A stretch of 19,284 nucleotides of DNA from Clostridiaceae bacterium (GTDB lineage: Bacteria; Bacillota; Clostridia; UBA1212; DUPL01). Of the stretch, positions 1-6,446 are shown in pieces. Each line of letters begins with the position of its first letter. Positions within the stretch are counted from its first letter, which is position 1. The stretch lies in contig JAAYLF010000341.1 of assembly GCA_012522035.1 (NCBI GenBank), positions 1 through 19,284 on the forward strand. The letters are read 5' to 3'. The notes beneath the pieces are model-generated. The model had not been told where the DNA came from and searched no databases. It worked only from the letters and a program-made list of their open reading frames with translations. The position numbers and the translations under genes are program-made.

Positions 1-541
1 CCCATGTCCAATCTGCAGGAGGAAGATCAAGTCCTTCAGAGTGCAATGCGTCCAGGTTCGCCATAAGAACTACGTGGTTGTGGTCGCGGGATGCCATGTA
101 AAGACGTCCATTTACAACTCCCAGGTCATAAATTCCGGAATAAACTTGAGATACATTTATTCCAAGAGGCTCAAGATATGCATCAAGAGGCATCAATGCA
201 CGGTGTGTAACGGCATATGTATAAGTATGGGACTCAGGGAAGTGAAAAACGTCCCCAATATCTCCAGATGCTATTCTTGCCTCAATTTGTCCTACGTTGT
301 AGTCCCTGTTGACTTTAGCGTCTGGATACATTTTCTCGAATGCCCTAATAAAAGCATCAGGTGAAAGCTTTTCTTCTTCATTGTTGACCTGTACTGTAAA
401 TGTTATTTCACCGACAACATTTGGCTTGTAGCCAGGTGGCACGTCGCCAGTTTGTTCAGGATTTCTGTTGCATGCAACAAATCCAACCAGCATTGCCAGT
501 GTCAGAAATACAACAGCACCCGTCTTTAATGCATGTTTCAT
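1..541 (-). CDS. Sugar-type ABC transporter solute-binding lipoprotein, paralogue B (partial, N-terminal 180 residues)
   Basis: The frame is open from an ATG at 541 to the left edge, so the C-terminal part lies outside the window. It aligns without gaps to the complete paralogue A (1466-2818) at a fixed offset of 2277 bases. I count about 11 substitutions in the 180 visible residues. The N-terminus has a lysine-containing start, a hydrophobic stretch and a lipobox ending at Cys24, so export and lipid anchoring on the outer face of the membrane are expected. The visible part includes the motif DHNH followed about 20 residues later by DWTW, which paralogue A shares. A GGAGGT ribosome-binding site (551-556) supports the start. 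The family role is capture of oligosaccharides for a CUT1 importer. No permease gene adjoins it on the visible side, so it may feed the permeases of the operon at 3-16 kb. The substrate cannot be read from sequence. Confidence 0.88.
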   Translation of the reverse strand, partial: MKHALKTGAVVFLTLAMLVGFVACNRNPEQTGDVPPGYKPNVVGEITFTVQVNNEEEKLSPDAFIRAFEKMYPDAKVNRDYNVGQIEARIASGDIGDVFHFPESHTYTYAVTHRALMPLDAYLEPLGINVSQVYSGIYDLGVVNGRLYMASRDHNHVVLMANLDALHSEGLDLPPADWTW

Positions 542-656
542 AATGTGAATACCTCCGTTCAAATATTTGTTTATATTATATTAATTTTGTCCGGTATAAT
601 TAAAAAAAAGCATACAATGGTAACAACCACGCATTACATAATTCACATTGTAACAT
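542..656 (-). promoter_or_regulatory. Upstream region of binding-protein paralogue B
   Basis: This AT-rich leader of paralogue B holds the ribosome-binding site GGAGGT at 551-556, a run of nine T on the minus strand near 602-609, and several AT-rich hexamers that could serve as a -10 element. I see no convincing -35/-10 pair, unlike the clear promoter of paralogue A. The leader sequence is also not similar to that of paralogue A, although the two coding regions are nearly identical. A pair of 8-base inverted copies (ATGTGAAT at 543-550, ATTCACAT at 641-648) flanks the region; its meaning is unknown. Confidence 0.35.
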
Positions 657-658
657 GC

Positions 659-780
659 AGTCATGCATACGTCAACAAAAATACATAAAAATCATTATTC
701 ATCAAAATCATCAATTGTCGCCCATTTCTGGTTTGTTCTTGTTTATATTGCGGTCAATGAGTCCTTAAAGTCTACATCAC
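659..780. repeat. Direct repeat, copy 1 (3' end of a binding-protein gene plus 36 bp downstream)
   Basis: This 122-base segment matches 1430-1551 without gaps at a fixed offset of 771. I count 8 mismatches, about 93 percent identity. It covers the last 28 or so codons of a binding-protein gene and the 36 bases after its stop. Similarity stops abruptly on both sides, and the right side is followed within about 20 bases by transposase sequence. The two copies bracket the insertion-sequence remnant, which suggests a third paralogue whose body has been lost. Confidence 0.9.
695..780 (-). pseudogene. 3' remnant of a third solute-binding protein gene (copy C), with in-frame stop
   Basis: On the minus strand this segment encodes the last 28 or so codons of a protein nearly identical to the C-terminus of paralogue A, ending in the same FDE and TAA (695-697). 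The codon matching Glu435 of paralogue A (GAA) is TAA here (743-745), so the remnant is broken even within the short piece left. Nothing of the upstream 420 or so codons is present; instead, plus-strand transposase sequence begins near 800. It is best read as the dead end of a formerly tandem copy lying between A and B. Confidence 0.85.
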
Positions 781-805
781 ATATCCAACTTTCAGATAAG
801 CTCAA

Positions 806-1331
806 GATGCCGGATTATCAACAACAGCAAACCGGAAATTCAACGACAAAGGCGACAGTGCTTTTATCACAATCCAGTCTGTGAAAAAACTAAAAGAACA
901 CTTGAAAAGCTGGGCCTTGAAACCGACGGGATGGAGTTTGCCAAATGACAGTACAGAATATGACATCAGCAAACTTGATGAAGAAGAATACAAGGACAAG
1001 GTTTTTTACAAAGATCGTTGGATTAAGGAAGACGGTTTGGAACAGAAGCTAATAGTGACATTTTCATTCAAGTACAGAAAATATCAACAGCAAAAGCGCC
1101 AAGTTCATATCGAAAAGGCATTAAGCTTGCTTGAAACAGAACCGCAAAAATCAAACAAGAAGCGAAACAGCGACTACAAACGTTTTATCAAAAGCGTTAA
1201 TTGCACAAAAAGTGGAGAGATAGCCGATAATGAAGCTAATGATTTGCATAACGTCTTCGGATTCAGGACTGACTATGAAATAATTACAAATAAAGAGATG
1301 AAAAAAAATATTCAAGCTCACTAAAAAGTAA
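806..1331 (+). pseudogene. IS1634-like (IS4 superfamily) transposase remnant, 5'-truncated, internally deleted and frameshifted
   Basis: A plus-strand frame opens with DAGLSTTANRKFN, resembling the strand of DDE transposases that carries the second catalytic Asp. It continues through SVKKLKEHLK, GWSLPND and KDRWIKEDGLEQK to CTKSGEIAD, in the style of IS1634-family enzymes. It then jumps directly to the extreme C-terminal motif DLHNVFGFRTDYEIIT. The intervening part, where this family keeps the catalytic Glu in a Y-R-E-K block, is missing, as is the whole N-terminal half. In the last few codons an eight-A run (1301-1308) shifts the frame, which would otherwise end KKIFKLTKK with a stop at 1329-1331. 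A GTG-initiated frame of 147 codons (881-1324) exists inside this region but should not be taken as a gene. Family placement rests on motif memory. Confidence 0.8.
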
Positions 1332-1362
1332 AAACATTACGCATTTTTATTGACACATTAAG

Positions 1363-1401
1363 AAGTCTACAAACCCACTAAATACAAGGGTTTGTAGACT
1401 T
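1363..1401. terminator. Perfect 14-bp hairpin at the right end of the insertion-sequence remnant
   Basis: AAGTCTACAAACCC (1363-1376) and its exact complement (1388-1401) enclose an 11-base loop. The hairpin follows the transposase stop by about 30 bases and is followed by TTTT on the plus strand. It could stop transposase transcription and also end minus-strand transcripts from paralogue A. The sequence GTGTCAAAGATGAG just beyond it (to about 1429) ends where the direct repeat begins, so it is probably the right tip of the element. The left tip is missing. Confidence 0.6.
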
Positions 1402-1429
1402 TTAGCTTTCTACAAGTGTCAAAGATGAG

Positions 1430-1551
1430 AGTCATACATACGTCAACAAAAATACACAAAAATCATTATTCATCAAAATCAACAATTGTCGCCCATTTCT
1501 GGTTTGCTCTTGTTTCTATTGTGGTCAATGAGTCCTTAAAGTCCACATTAC
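1430..1551. repeat. Direct repeat, copy 2 (3' end of paralogue A plus 36 bp downstream)
   Basis: Partner of 659-780, with about 93 percent identity over 122 bases and no gaps. Here the repeat is part of the intact paralogue A gene. Its outer edge coincides with the probable right end of the insertion-sequence remnant. Confidence 0.9.
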
Positions 1552-2818
1552 CATCAAAGTGCTGTCTGAGCATGTTGAGCCATGGGTTGCCATCTATCAG
1601 TTCCGCAACAGGTGCTGGTACTCTACACTGTACCTGACCGACGGTGTCATTCTCTGGGAATGCTACATAAGCATCGTAGTTCTTTCCTTCCCACTCAGTT
1701 CCCTTGCCGCGCCAGAAGTCGTCATTGGCAAGTGTTCTCATTAGAGGTACTGATCCACCAGTCTGTCCATTGTATGCCTTCTGACCTTCTTCTGTGAAGA
1801 AGAACAGTGCAAACGCTGCAGCGGTGTCAGGTCTCTTTGTTCTGTTGTATACGCCAAATCCGGAGGAACCTGTACCTACCTTTGGTATTGGGAACATTGG
1901 GAATGTAGCTATATCCCAGTTAACTCCAAGTCTGTCGTTCTCAACAGCAAGTTGATACATCTGAGGATAAACCATCTGACGGAATACATAGTCGGAAGAT
2001 CTGAGTCCGCTGTAAGCTGAAACATCAGACTTGCCTGTTGGATACAAGTATCCAGCTTCAGCAGCATTAATCATTTCTTCTATACCCTGCAGAACTTTTG
2101 GATCGGAAGCAAGGTTGACTCTCTTGTTGATGGTGTCAAACCATTTTCCTCCCCAACCTTCCATGAATGGAATATAGATTGGGTCATAGCTGAGGCTTAT
2201 GTTCATTGGAACCTGATCAAAGGTACCGTCATCGTTAAGTTTTACAAGATTTGGAGCATAGTCTCTCTTGAAATCCTCCCAAGTCCAATCGTTTGGTGGA
2301 AGATCGAGACCTTCTTGATGCAAAGCGTCAAGGTTTGTCATCAATACAATGTGGTTGTGGTCACGGGATGCCATATAGAGACGACCGTTAACAACACCCA
2401 GGTCATAAATTCCAGAATAAACTTGTGAAACGTCTATTCCGAGAGGCTCGAGATATGCATCAAGAGGCATAAGTGCACGATGTGTTACTGCATAGATATA
2501 GGTATGTTCTTCAGGGAAATGGAATACGTCACCAATATCTCCAGAAGCAATTCGTGCGTCAATCTGTCCTACATTGTAGTCTCTGTTAACTTTTGCATCC
2601 GGATACTTCTTTTCAAATGCCCTTATAAATGCATCTGGTGACAGTTTCTCTTCTTCGTTGTTGACTTGAATTGTAAAGGTTATTTCGCCAACAACGTTTG
2701 GCTTGTAGCCAGGTGGCACGTCGCCTGATTGTTCAGGATTTCTGTTACATGCAACAAATCCGACCAACATGGCTAGTGTCAGGAAAACTACAGCACCAGT
2801 TTTTAATGCATGTTTCAT
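1466..2818 (-). CDS. Sugar-type ABC transporter solute-binding lipoprotein, paralogue A
   Basis: A complete 450-residue binding protein of the extracellular family 1 type, the usual length for CUT1 importers. Residues 1-24 form a lipoprotein signal ending GFVAC, so it should be anchored by Cys24 outside the cell. The mature part starts with a short linker, then VGEITFT and GDIGDVF in the first lobe. A DHNH motif is followed by GLDLP and WTWEDF, and aromatic-rich stretches in the second lobe (WGGKWF, GTEWEG) could stack against sugar rings. The operon's last protein (3023-4582) shares the DxNH and WTxxDF pattern at about the same spacing, so the two are distant paralogues. The start is fixed by GGAGGT at 2828-2833. 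A clear promoter at 2855-2882 and a hairpin after the preceding gene suggest separate transcription. The substrate is unknown. Confidence 0.93.
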   Translation of the reverse strand: MKHALKTGAVVFLTLAMLVGFVACNRNPEQSGDVPPGYKPNVVGEITFTIQVNNEEEKLSPDAFIRAFEKKYPDAKVNRDYNVGQIDARIASGDIGDVFHFPEEHTYIYAVTHRALMPLDAYLEPLGIDVSQVYSGIYDLGVVNGRLYMASRDHNHIVLMTNLDALHQEGLDLPPNDWTWEDFKRDYAPNLVKLNDDGTFDQVPMNISLSYDPIYIPFMEGWGGKWFDTINKRVNLASDPKVLQGIEEMINAAEAGYLYPTGKSDVSAYSGLRSSDYVFRQMVYPQMYQLAVENDRLGVNWDIATFPMFPIPKVGTGSSGFGVYNRTKRPDTAAAFALFFFTEEGQKAYNGQTGGSVPLMRTLANDDFWRGKGTEWEGKNYDAYVAFPENDTVGQVQCRVPAPVAELIDGNPWLNMLRQHFDGNVDFKDSLTTIETRANQKWATIVDFDE

Positions 2819-2854
2819 GATATAATTACCTCCAAATTTCTAATTTACGTTTTT

Positions 2855-2882
2855 ATAATACCACACGGGTTGCTAAAGTCAA
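2855..2882 (-). promoter_or_regulatory. Sigma-A type promoter of binding-protein paralogue A
   Basis: Read on the minus strand: TTGACT (2877-2882), a 16-base spacer and TATTAT (2855-2860), followed by the ribosome-binding site and ATG of paralogue A within about 35 bases. It lies beyond the hairpin that follows the operon's last gene, so paralogue A can be transcribed independently. Confidence 0.7.
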
Positions 2883-2971
2883 GGTGCATACACGTGGCTT
2901 AAACAAAGTATTACACAATATTAATATAATTAACAATGTGGATTTATATTCCGATAAACTGAATTTTGAGA

Positions 2972-3005
2972 GCAAACAGAAAAACTCAATGGTTTTTCTG
3001 CTTGC
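2972..3005 (-). terminator. Stem-loop after the eight-gene operon
   Basis: Two 14-base arms (2972-2985 and 2992-3005) around a 6-base loop. The single imperfect position is A-C on the plus strand but a G-U wobble in minus-strand RNA, which favours function in the operon transcript. It lies 18 bases after the stop of the last operon gene. The descending arm itself carries the U-run and no long U-tail follows, so it may be a leaky terminator or a 3'-end-stabilising stem that leaves some read-through into paralogue A. Confidence 0.6.
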
Positions 3006-3022
3006 ATTATTGACAATCCATT

Positions 3023-4582
3023 TTACGGCGTTGGAGTACTGGATGGTTCTGGAGTTGCAGTATAAACAGGCTCCTGCTCCCAAAGTTCATGAACCTTGTC
3101 TTCAATCGCTTTCAACGCATCCTCCAAAGATGCTCCAGTCTTAATATAATTTTCGAGAGCTTCCGCAACCTTGTGATATTCTCGGGCAGCTTCTATATTC
3201 ATAAGATAAGTCATAATTGCTGGAAAATCGTTTTCCGCATAAGTTGAGAACACACTTGTATTCTTACCTCTTACAGGATACTCGCGCCAGAACTTCATTG
3301 CATTTACTGCCTTGCTAGCTGGAACGGATTCGCCATTGCCAGCATAGATGACAGCTGCTTCCTGAATCAAAGTATGAAGTGCAAACTGAACACTCATGTC
3401 CTGCTGTTCTTCACTAACTTCTGCTGTCTTTTTGCTAACTGCAAGACCCAGAGTATTAACACCTACATATCTCTTTGGAAGTGAAGGGAAATGTATAAGA
3501 TCCCACTCAAACTCAGCATTTCTCAATGCGTCAGTCCAAGTGTTGAACTCCATCTTGTCAGTTACTATCATACCTATTTCAGCCAAGTCCTCAGGACTTA
3601 CATCAGCCTTCTGCACATAGCCTTGCTTGATTATTTCAGCAAGTTGTGTGAGACCCAAAAGTACTTCCTCATGTGTAAGAGTGAGAGTTATAATACTATC
3701 CTCTTTATTAATAAAATACAGGCTTCCTTCAGGTTTCTCTATTTTAGGCTCTTCTTTTTTCGTTGGAGCTGGTGTCTCGCCCGGGGTAGCATCAGGATCA
3801 GGAGTTGCATCTCCATCTTCACCTGTGGCTGCTGGAGTCTCATTTGGCTTCTCCTCTTCCTCAGGGAACAATACTCCTGTAAATCCTCTTGCAAAAGCTC
3901 CCCAGATAGCCGGATCGGTATAATCCATTACCGCAGGAATCTTTACTTCGGAAAGCTTGCTAAGCTCTTCTGCACAGCGAACAAAATCATCAAATGTCCA
4001 CTTGTCACCAGGCACGCTAAGTCCAGCCTTGCTGAACAAATTATAGTTTATGAATACAAACTTGTGGTTGTAATCAGTAGGCATCATGTACATGCCCTTT
4101 TTATACAGAGCCGACTTGTACGCAGCTTCAAACAATATTTCATGAGGCTTAAGCCTTTGGTATGTCTTGTACTCAATAAGATTTTCAAGGTACGGAGTAA
4201 AATCAACTATATAGTCCTTCTCCGCATATTCTGCAATCCTTGAATCATCTATTACAAACACGTCGCCAATGGTGCCATTTTTTATTCTTTCATCCAAAGT
4301 GGCAAAGTATTCTTCAGCACTGTCCATCTCATCAATTACAATGTCCACATTTGGATAAATCATGGCAAAATCATGCGCAAAAGCATGTGCTGATACATCA
4401 TTTGGGGACTTTTTGTAAGTCGAGAATACAATCTGACCTACAAATTCTCTTGGGGTTGGTTTGGGAGTTGAAGACGGGGTCCTTTTAGGCCCGTCCTCTT
4501 CAAAAATTGTACATCCAACCGTAGTCCCGACAAAAACCACTAGCAAGCATATAGCTAAAATTCTAATCCAATTCTTTTTCAT
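3023..4582 (-). CDS. Solute-binding lipoprotein with internal low-complexity insert (operon gene 8)
   Basis: A 519-residue binding protein with lipoprotein signal TTVGC (Cys24), followed by a Thr/Pro linker (36-44). The first lobe carries VGQIVFST, NGTIGDVF, and the DYNH and KWTFDDF motifs shared with paralogues A and B (about 170 and 195). Residues about 240-285 (3728-3865) form an acidic, Pro/Thr/Glu-rich insert that is probably disordered and has no counterpart in A. The C-terminus ends in another Thr/Pro/Ser tail (504-519). Such linkers are common in surface proteins of cellulolytic clostridia, but one inside the binding fold is odd. The start is set by AAGGAG 7 bases upstream, overlapping the stop of the preceding permease (11-base gap). 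It probably delivers ligand to the permease pair immediately upstream. The ligand cannot be inferred. Confidence 0.9.
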   Translation of the reverse strand: MKKNWIRILAICLLVVFVGTTVGCTIFEEDGPKRTPSSTPKPTPREFVGQIVFSTYKKSPNDVSAHAFAHDFAMIYPNVDIVIDEMDSAEEYFATLDERIKNGTIGDVFVIDDSRIAEYAEKDYIVDFTPYLENLIEYKTYQRLKPHEILFEAAYKSALYKKGMYMMPTDYNHKFVFINYNLFSKAGLSVPGDKWTFDDFVRCAEELSKLSEVKIPAVMDYTDPAIWGAFARGFTGVLFPEEEEKPNETPAATGEDGDATPDPDATPGETPAPTKKEEPKIEKPEGSLYFINKEDSIITLTLTHEEVLLGLTQLAEIIKQGYVQKADVSPEDLAEIGMIVTDKMEFNTWTDALRNAEFEWDLIHFPSLPKRYVGVNTLGLAVSKKTAEVSEEQQDMSVQFALHTLIQEAAVIYAGNGESVPASKAVNAMKFWREYPVRGKNTSVFSTYAENDFPAIMTYLMNIEAAREYHKVAEALENYIKTGASLEDALKAIEDKVHELWEQEPVYTATPEPSSTPTP

Positions 4583-4593
4583 ATCGACACTCC

Positions 4594-5556
4594 TTACTCG
4601 ATGATACCAATACGTTCAATACCTGCTACGAGTTTCTTCTGACCAAAAATGTAAACCAGAAGAACAGGGAACATTACAAGGAAACATCCCGCAAACAGCA
4701 TTGGCTCTGTCAACGCTTTTGATATCTCGGATTCTCCAGCTGGTATCTTCTTTGCCCAGTACTCACGTATGTTCTGCAACCTTGGCTGCAGTGTCAGAAC
4801 ATTTTCCCTATACATGAAGGTAGGAGCTTCGTAGTTGTCGTTCCAGTGCCAAACTACTGAGAAGATAAACACAATAACAATTGCTGACTTTACTTGTGGA
4901 AGCATTACCTCTACGAACAGTCTCAAAGGTCCTGCTCCGTCTATTCTTGCTGCGTCGTCCATCGCATCGGGTATTCTCTGGAAGAAATACATATATATCA
5001 GGATAAACAACGCACCTCTAATTCCAAGGCCAAAAGCTGCTGGCAGCAGTACTGAGAAATATGTGTTGATAAGTCCCAGCTCAACAAACAAGCCGTAAGT
5101 TGCAATGATTGTAGTCTGAGGTGGAATCAGCAACACAATAACTACCAATACGAAGAATATGTTCCTCAATCTGAATTTATATCTTCCCAATGCAAATCCT
5201 GCAAATGAACAAGCCAGGGTTTGCAGTATCGCTGCTCCAAAAGAAGTAATTACAGTATTAAGGAAAGATCTTGGATAGTCAAGCGCTTCCCATGCCTTGG
5301 AGAAGTTGCCCCACTCTATCTCTGTCGGTACATAGAACACTGTAGGATCCAAATAGTCCTCGAATGTCAGCATAGACGTGGATAAGATGTATACAAAAGG
5401 CAGAATAAACAAGAACGCCATTTCAATCAGAACATAGTACAGGAATATCCTGCCTATGATAAATCTTACCTTTTTCTTTACCCTGTAACCCAGGTTTTCA
5501 TATCTCTTATACAGATCATACATGTAATTGGAAAACTTCTGAATGTATGCACTCAT
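4594..5556 (-). CDS. ABC importer permease, MalG type (CUT1), operon gene 7
   Basis: An inner-membrane permease of 320 residues with about six membrane segments. The cytoplasmic EAA loop is DDAARIDGAGPLRLFVEVMLP (residues about 200-220), the docking site for the ATPase. The start is ATG 5556, because AGGAGG (5565-5570) sits 8 bases before it. A GTG at 5565 in the same frame overlaps that ribosome-binding site and is unlikely to be used. The ATG overlaps the TGA of the preceding MalF-type gene as ATGA (5553-5556), so the two are probably translationally coupled and form a heterodimer. The N-terminus is about 30 residues longer than usual and basic. No ATPase gene is nearby, so the partner must be encoded elsewhere. 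Confidence 0.94.
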   Translation of the reverse strand: MSAYIQKFSNYMYDLYKRYENLGYRVKKKVRFIIGRIFLYYVLIEMAFLFILPFVYILSTSMLTFEDYLDPTVFYVPTEIEWGNFSKAWEALDYPRSFLNTVITSFGAAILQTLACSFAGFALGRYKFRLRNIFFVLVVIVLLIPPQTTIIATYGLFVELGLINTYFSVLLPAAFGLGIRGALFILIYMYFFQRIPDAMDDAARIDGAGPLRLFVEVMLPQVKSAIVIVFIFSVVWHWNDNYEAPTFMYRENVLTLQPRLQNIREYWAKKIPAGESEISKALTEPMLFAGCFLVMFPVLLVYIFGQKKLVAGIERIGIIE

Positions 5557-6431
5557 CTTAACCACCTCCTGGTAAGCAGTATGAAAATAAGTATTGTAAT
5601 CAATGACAGCAGCATGTAGAACCAGCTAAGAGCAGATGCAACACCGTACTTAGTTCCCTGCACCATCAATCCGTAAAGTATTGACATAACCGGATTTCGT
5701 GCATCCACGAAGGAGTCAACAAGCGCATAAATACAGTTAAGTATCACAAATGGAGAAATGTACGGAAGAGTTATATGCCAGAATCTTTCCCAGGCGTTTG
5801 CTCCATCAAGCTCAACAACTTCATACAAAATGTCAGGTACACTTTGCAATGCTGCCAGGAATATCAGTATTTCAACACTGCTGGACCACATTATATTACC
5901 TATATGCGTCGTTAGCGCTCCTCCAAACAGCCGCGACATAAATCCTGTATTACTCTGTACCAGTTGGCTGAATACGCTTACGCTTCCAACGTCTTCAGAG
6001 AACAGGTATGACATGACAACGCCGGATAGAATAACAGGTATAAAGAATATTACTCTGAAGATAACTCTTCCGGGAAACTCCTGTTTCAAAAGAACAGCAA
6101 CAAACAACGCAAATCCAACGACCAATGGCACCTGGTACAATGAGTTCATGAACGCCTCAAAAACTGCCTGACCAAAACTTGGGTTCTTGATAACTTCCTT
6201 GTAGTTCGCAAGCCCAACATATTTTCCCCTGTACAGGTCATTCAGGGTCGGTGAATAAAAACTTATCTTAATCGAAAGCGCCAATGGAATCAGAATAAAA
6301 ATAAGGAATCCTAGCAACCATGGCACCATGAAGGATAATCCTTCAAGCTGCCTTCTTCTTTCAAAGGAAAGAGTGCGCTTCGTTCGCTTATGAGCCAGTT
6401 GCTTTTTATATTTCACAACTTTCTTTGCCAC
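5553..6431 (-). CDS. ABC importer permease, MalF/UgpA type (CUT1), operon gene 6
   Basis: A 292-residue permease with a basic N-terminus, about six membrane segments and the EAA loop YEVVELDGANAWERFWHITLP (203-223). VPWLLGFLIF in the first segment and FFIPVILSGVV in the third fit the MalF/UgpA group. It starts at a GTG (6429-6431) 7 bases after the very strong site AGGAGGAGG; no better ATG fits. It ends in the ATGA overlap with the MalG-type partner. The preceding DUF5696 gene ends 15 bases upstream. Together with its partner it should form the second translocation pore encoded in the operon. Confidence 0.94.
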   Translation of the reverse strand: MAKKVVKYKKQLAHKRTKRTLSFERRRQLEGLSFMVPWLLGFLIFILIPLALSIKISFYSPTLNDLYRGKYVGLANYKEVIKNPSFGQAVFEAFMNSLYQVPLVVGFALFVAVLLKQEFPGRVIFRVIFFIPVILSGVVMSYLFSEDVGSVSVFSQLVQSNTGFMSRLFGGALTTHIGNIMWSSSVEILIFLAALQSVPDILYEVVELDGANAWERFWHITLPYISPFVILNCIYALVDSFVDARNPVMSILYGLMVQGTKYGVASALSWFYMLLSLITILIFILLTRRWLR

Positions 6432-6446
6432 TTGAATACCTCCTCC

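Noticed and set aside
881..1324. A 147-codon GTG-initiated plus-strand frame as an intact gene
   Set aside because: The same frame continues upstream into transposase sequence (from 806) and jumps over the conserved catalytic Glu region. It is a fragment of a decayed transposase, not a new small protein.
659..1551. The two 122-bp repeats as a CRISPR or transposon-end pair
   Set aside because: There are only two copies, they are direct rather than inverted, and both are the coding 3' end of a binding-protein gene.
2884..3144. A small plus-strand frame spanning the gap between paralogue A and the operon
   Set aside because: It covers the terminator stem and runs into the antisense of the 519-residue gene, with no ribosome-binding site.
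3491..4243. A 250-codon plus-strand frame opposite the binding-protein gene
   Set aside because: It lies wholly antisense to a well-supported binding protein, has an unconvincing composition and shows no ribosome-binding site or motif. It is a shadow frame.
5557..5565. GTG 5565 as the start of the MalG-type permease
   Set aside because: It overlaps the AGGAGG ribosome-binding site. ATG 5556 is 8 bases after that site and forms an ATGA overlap with the preceding stop.
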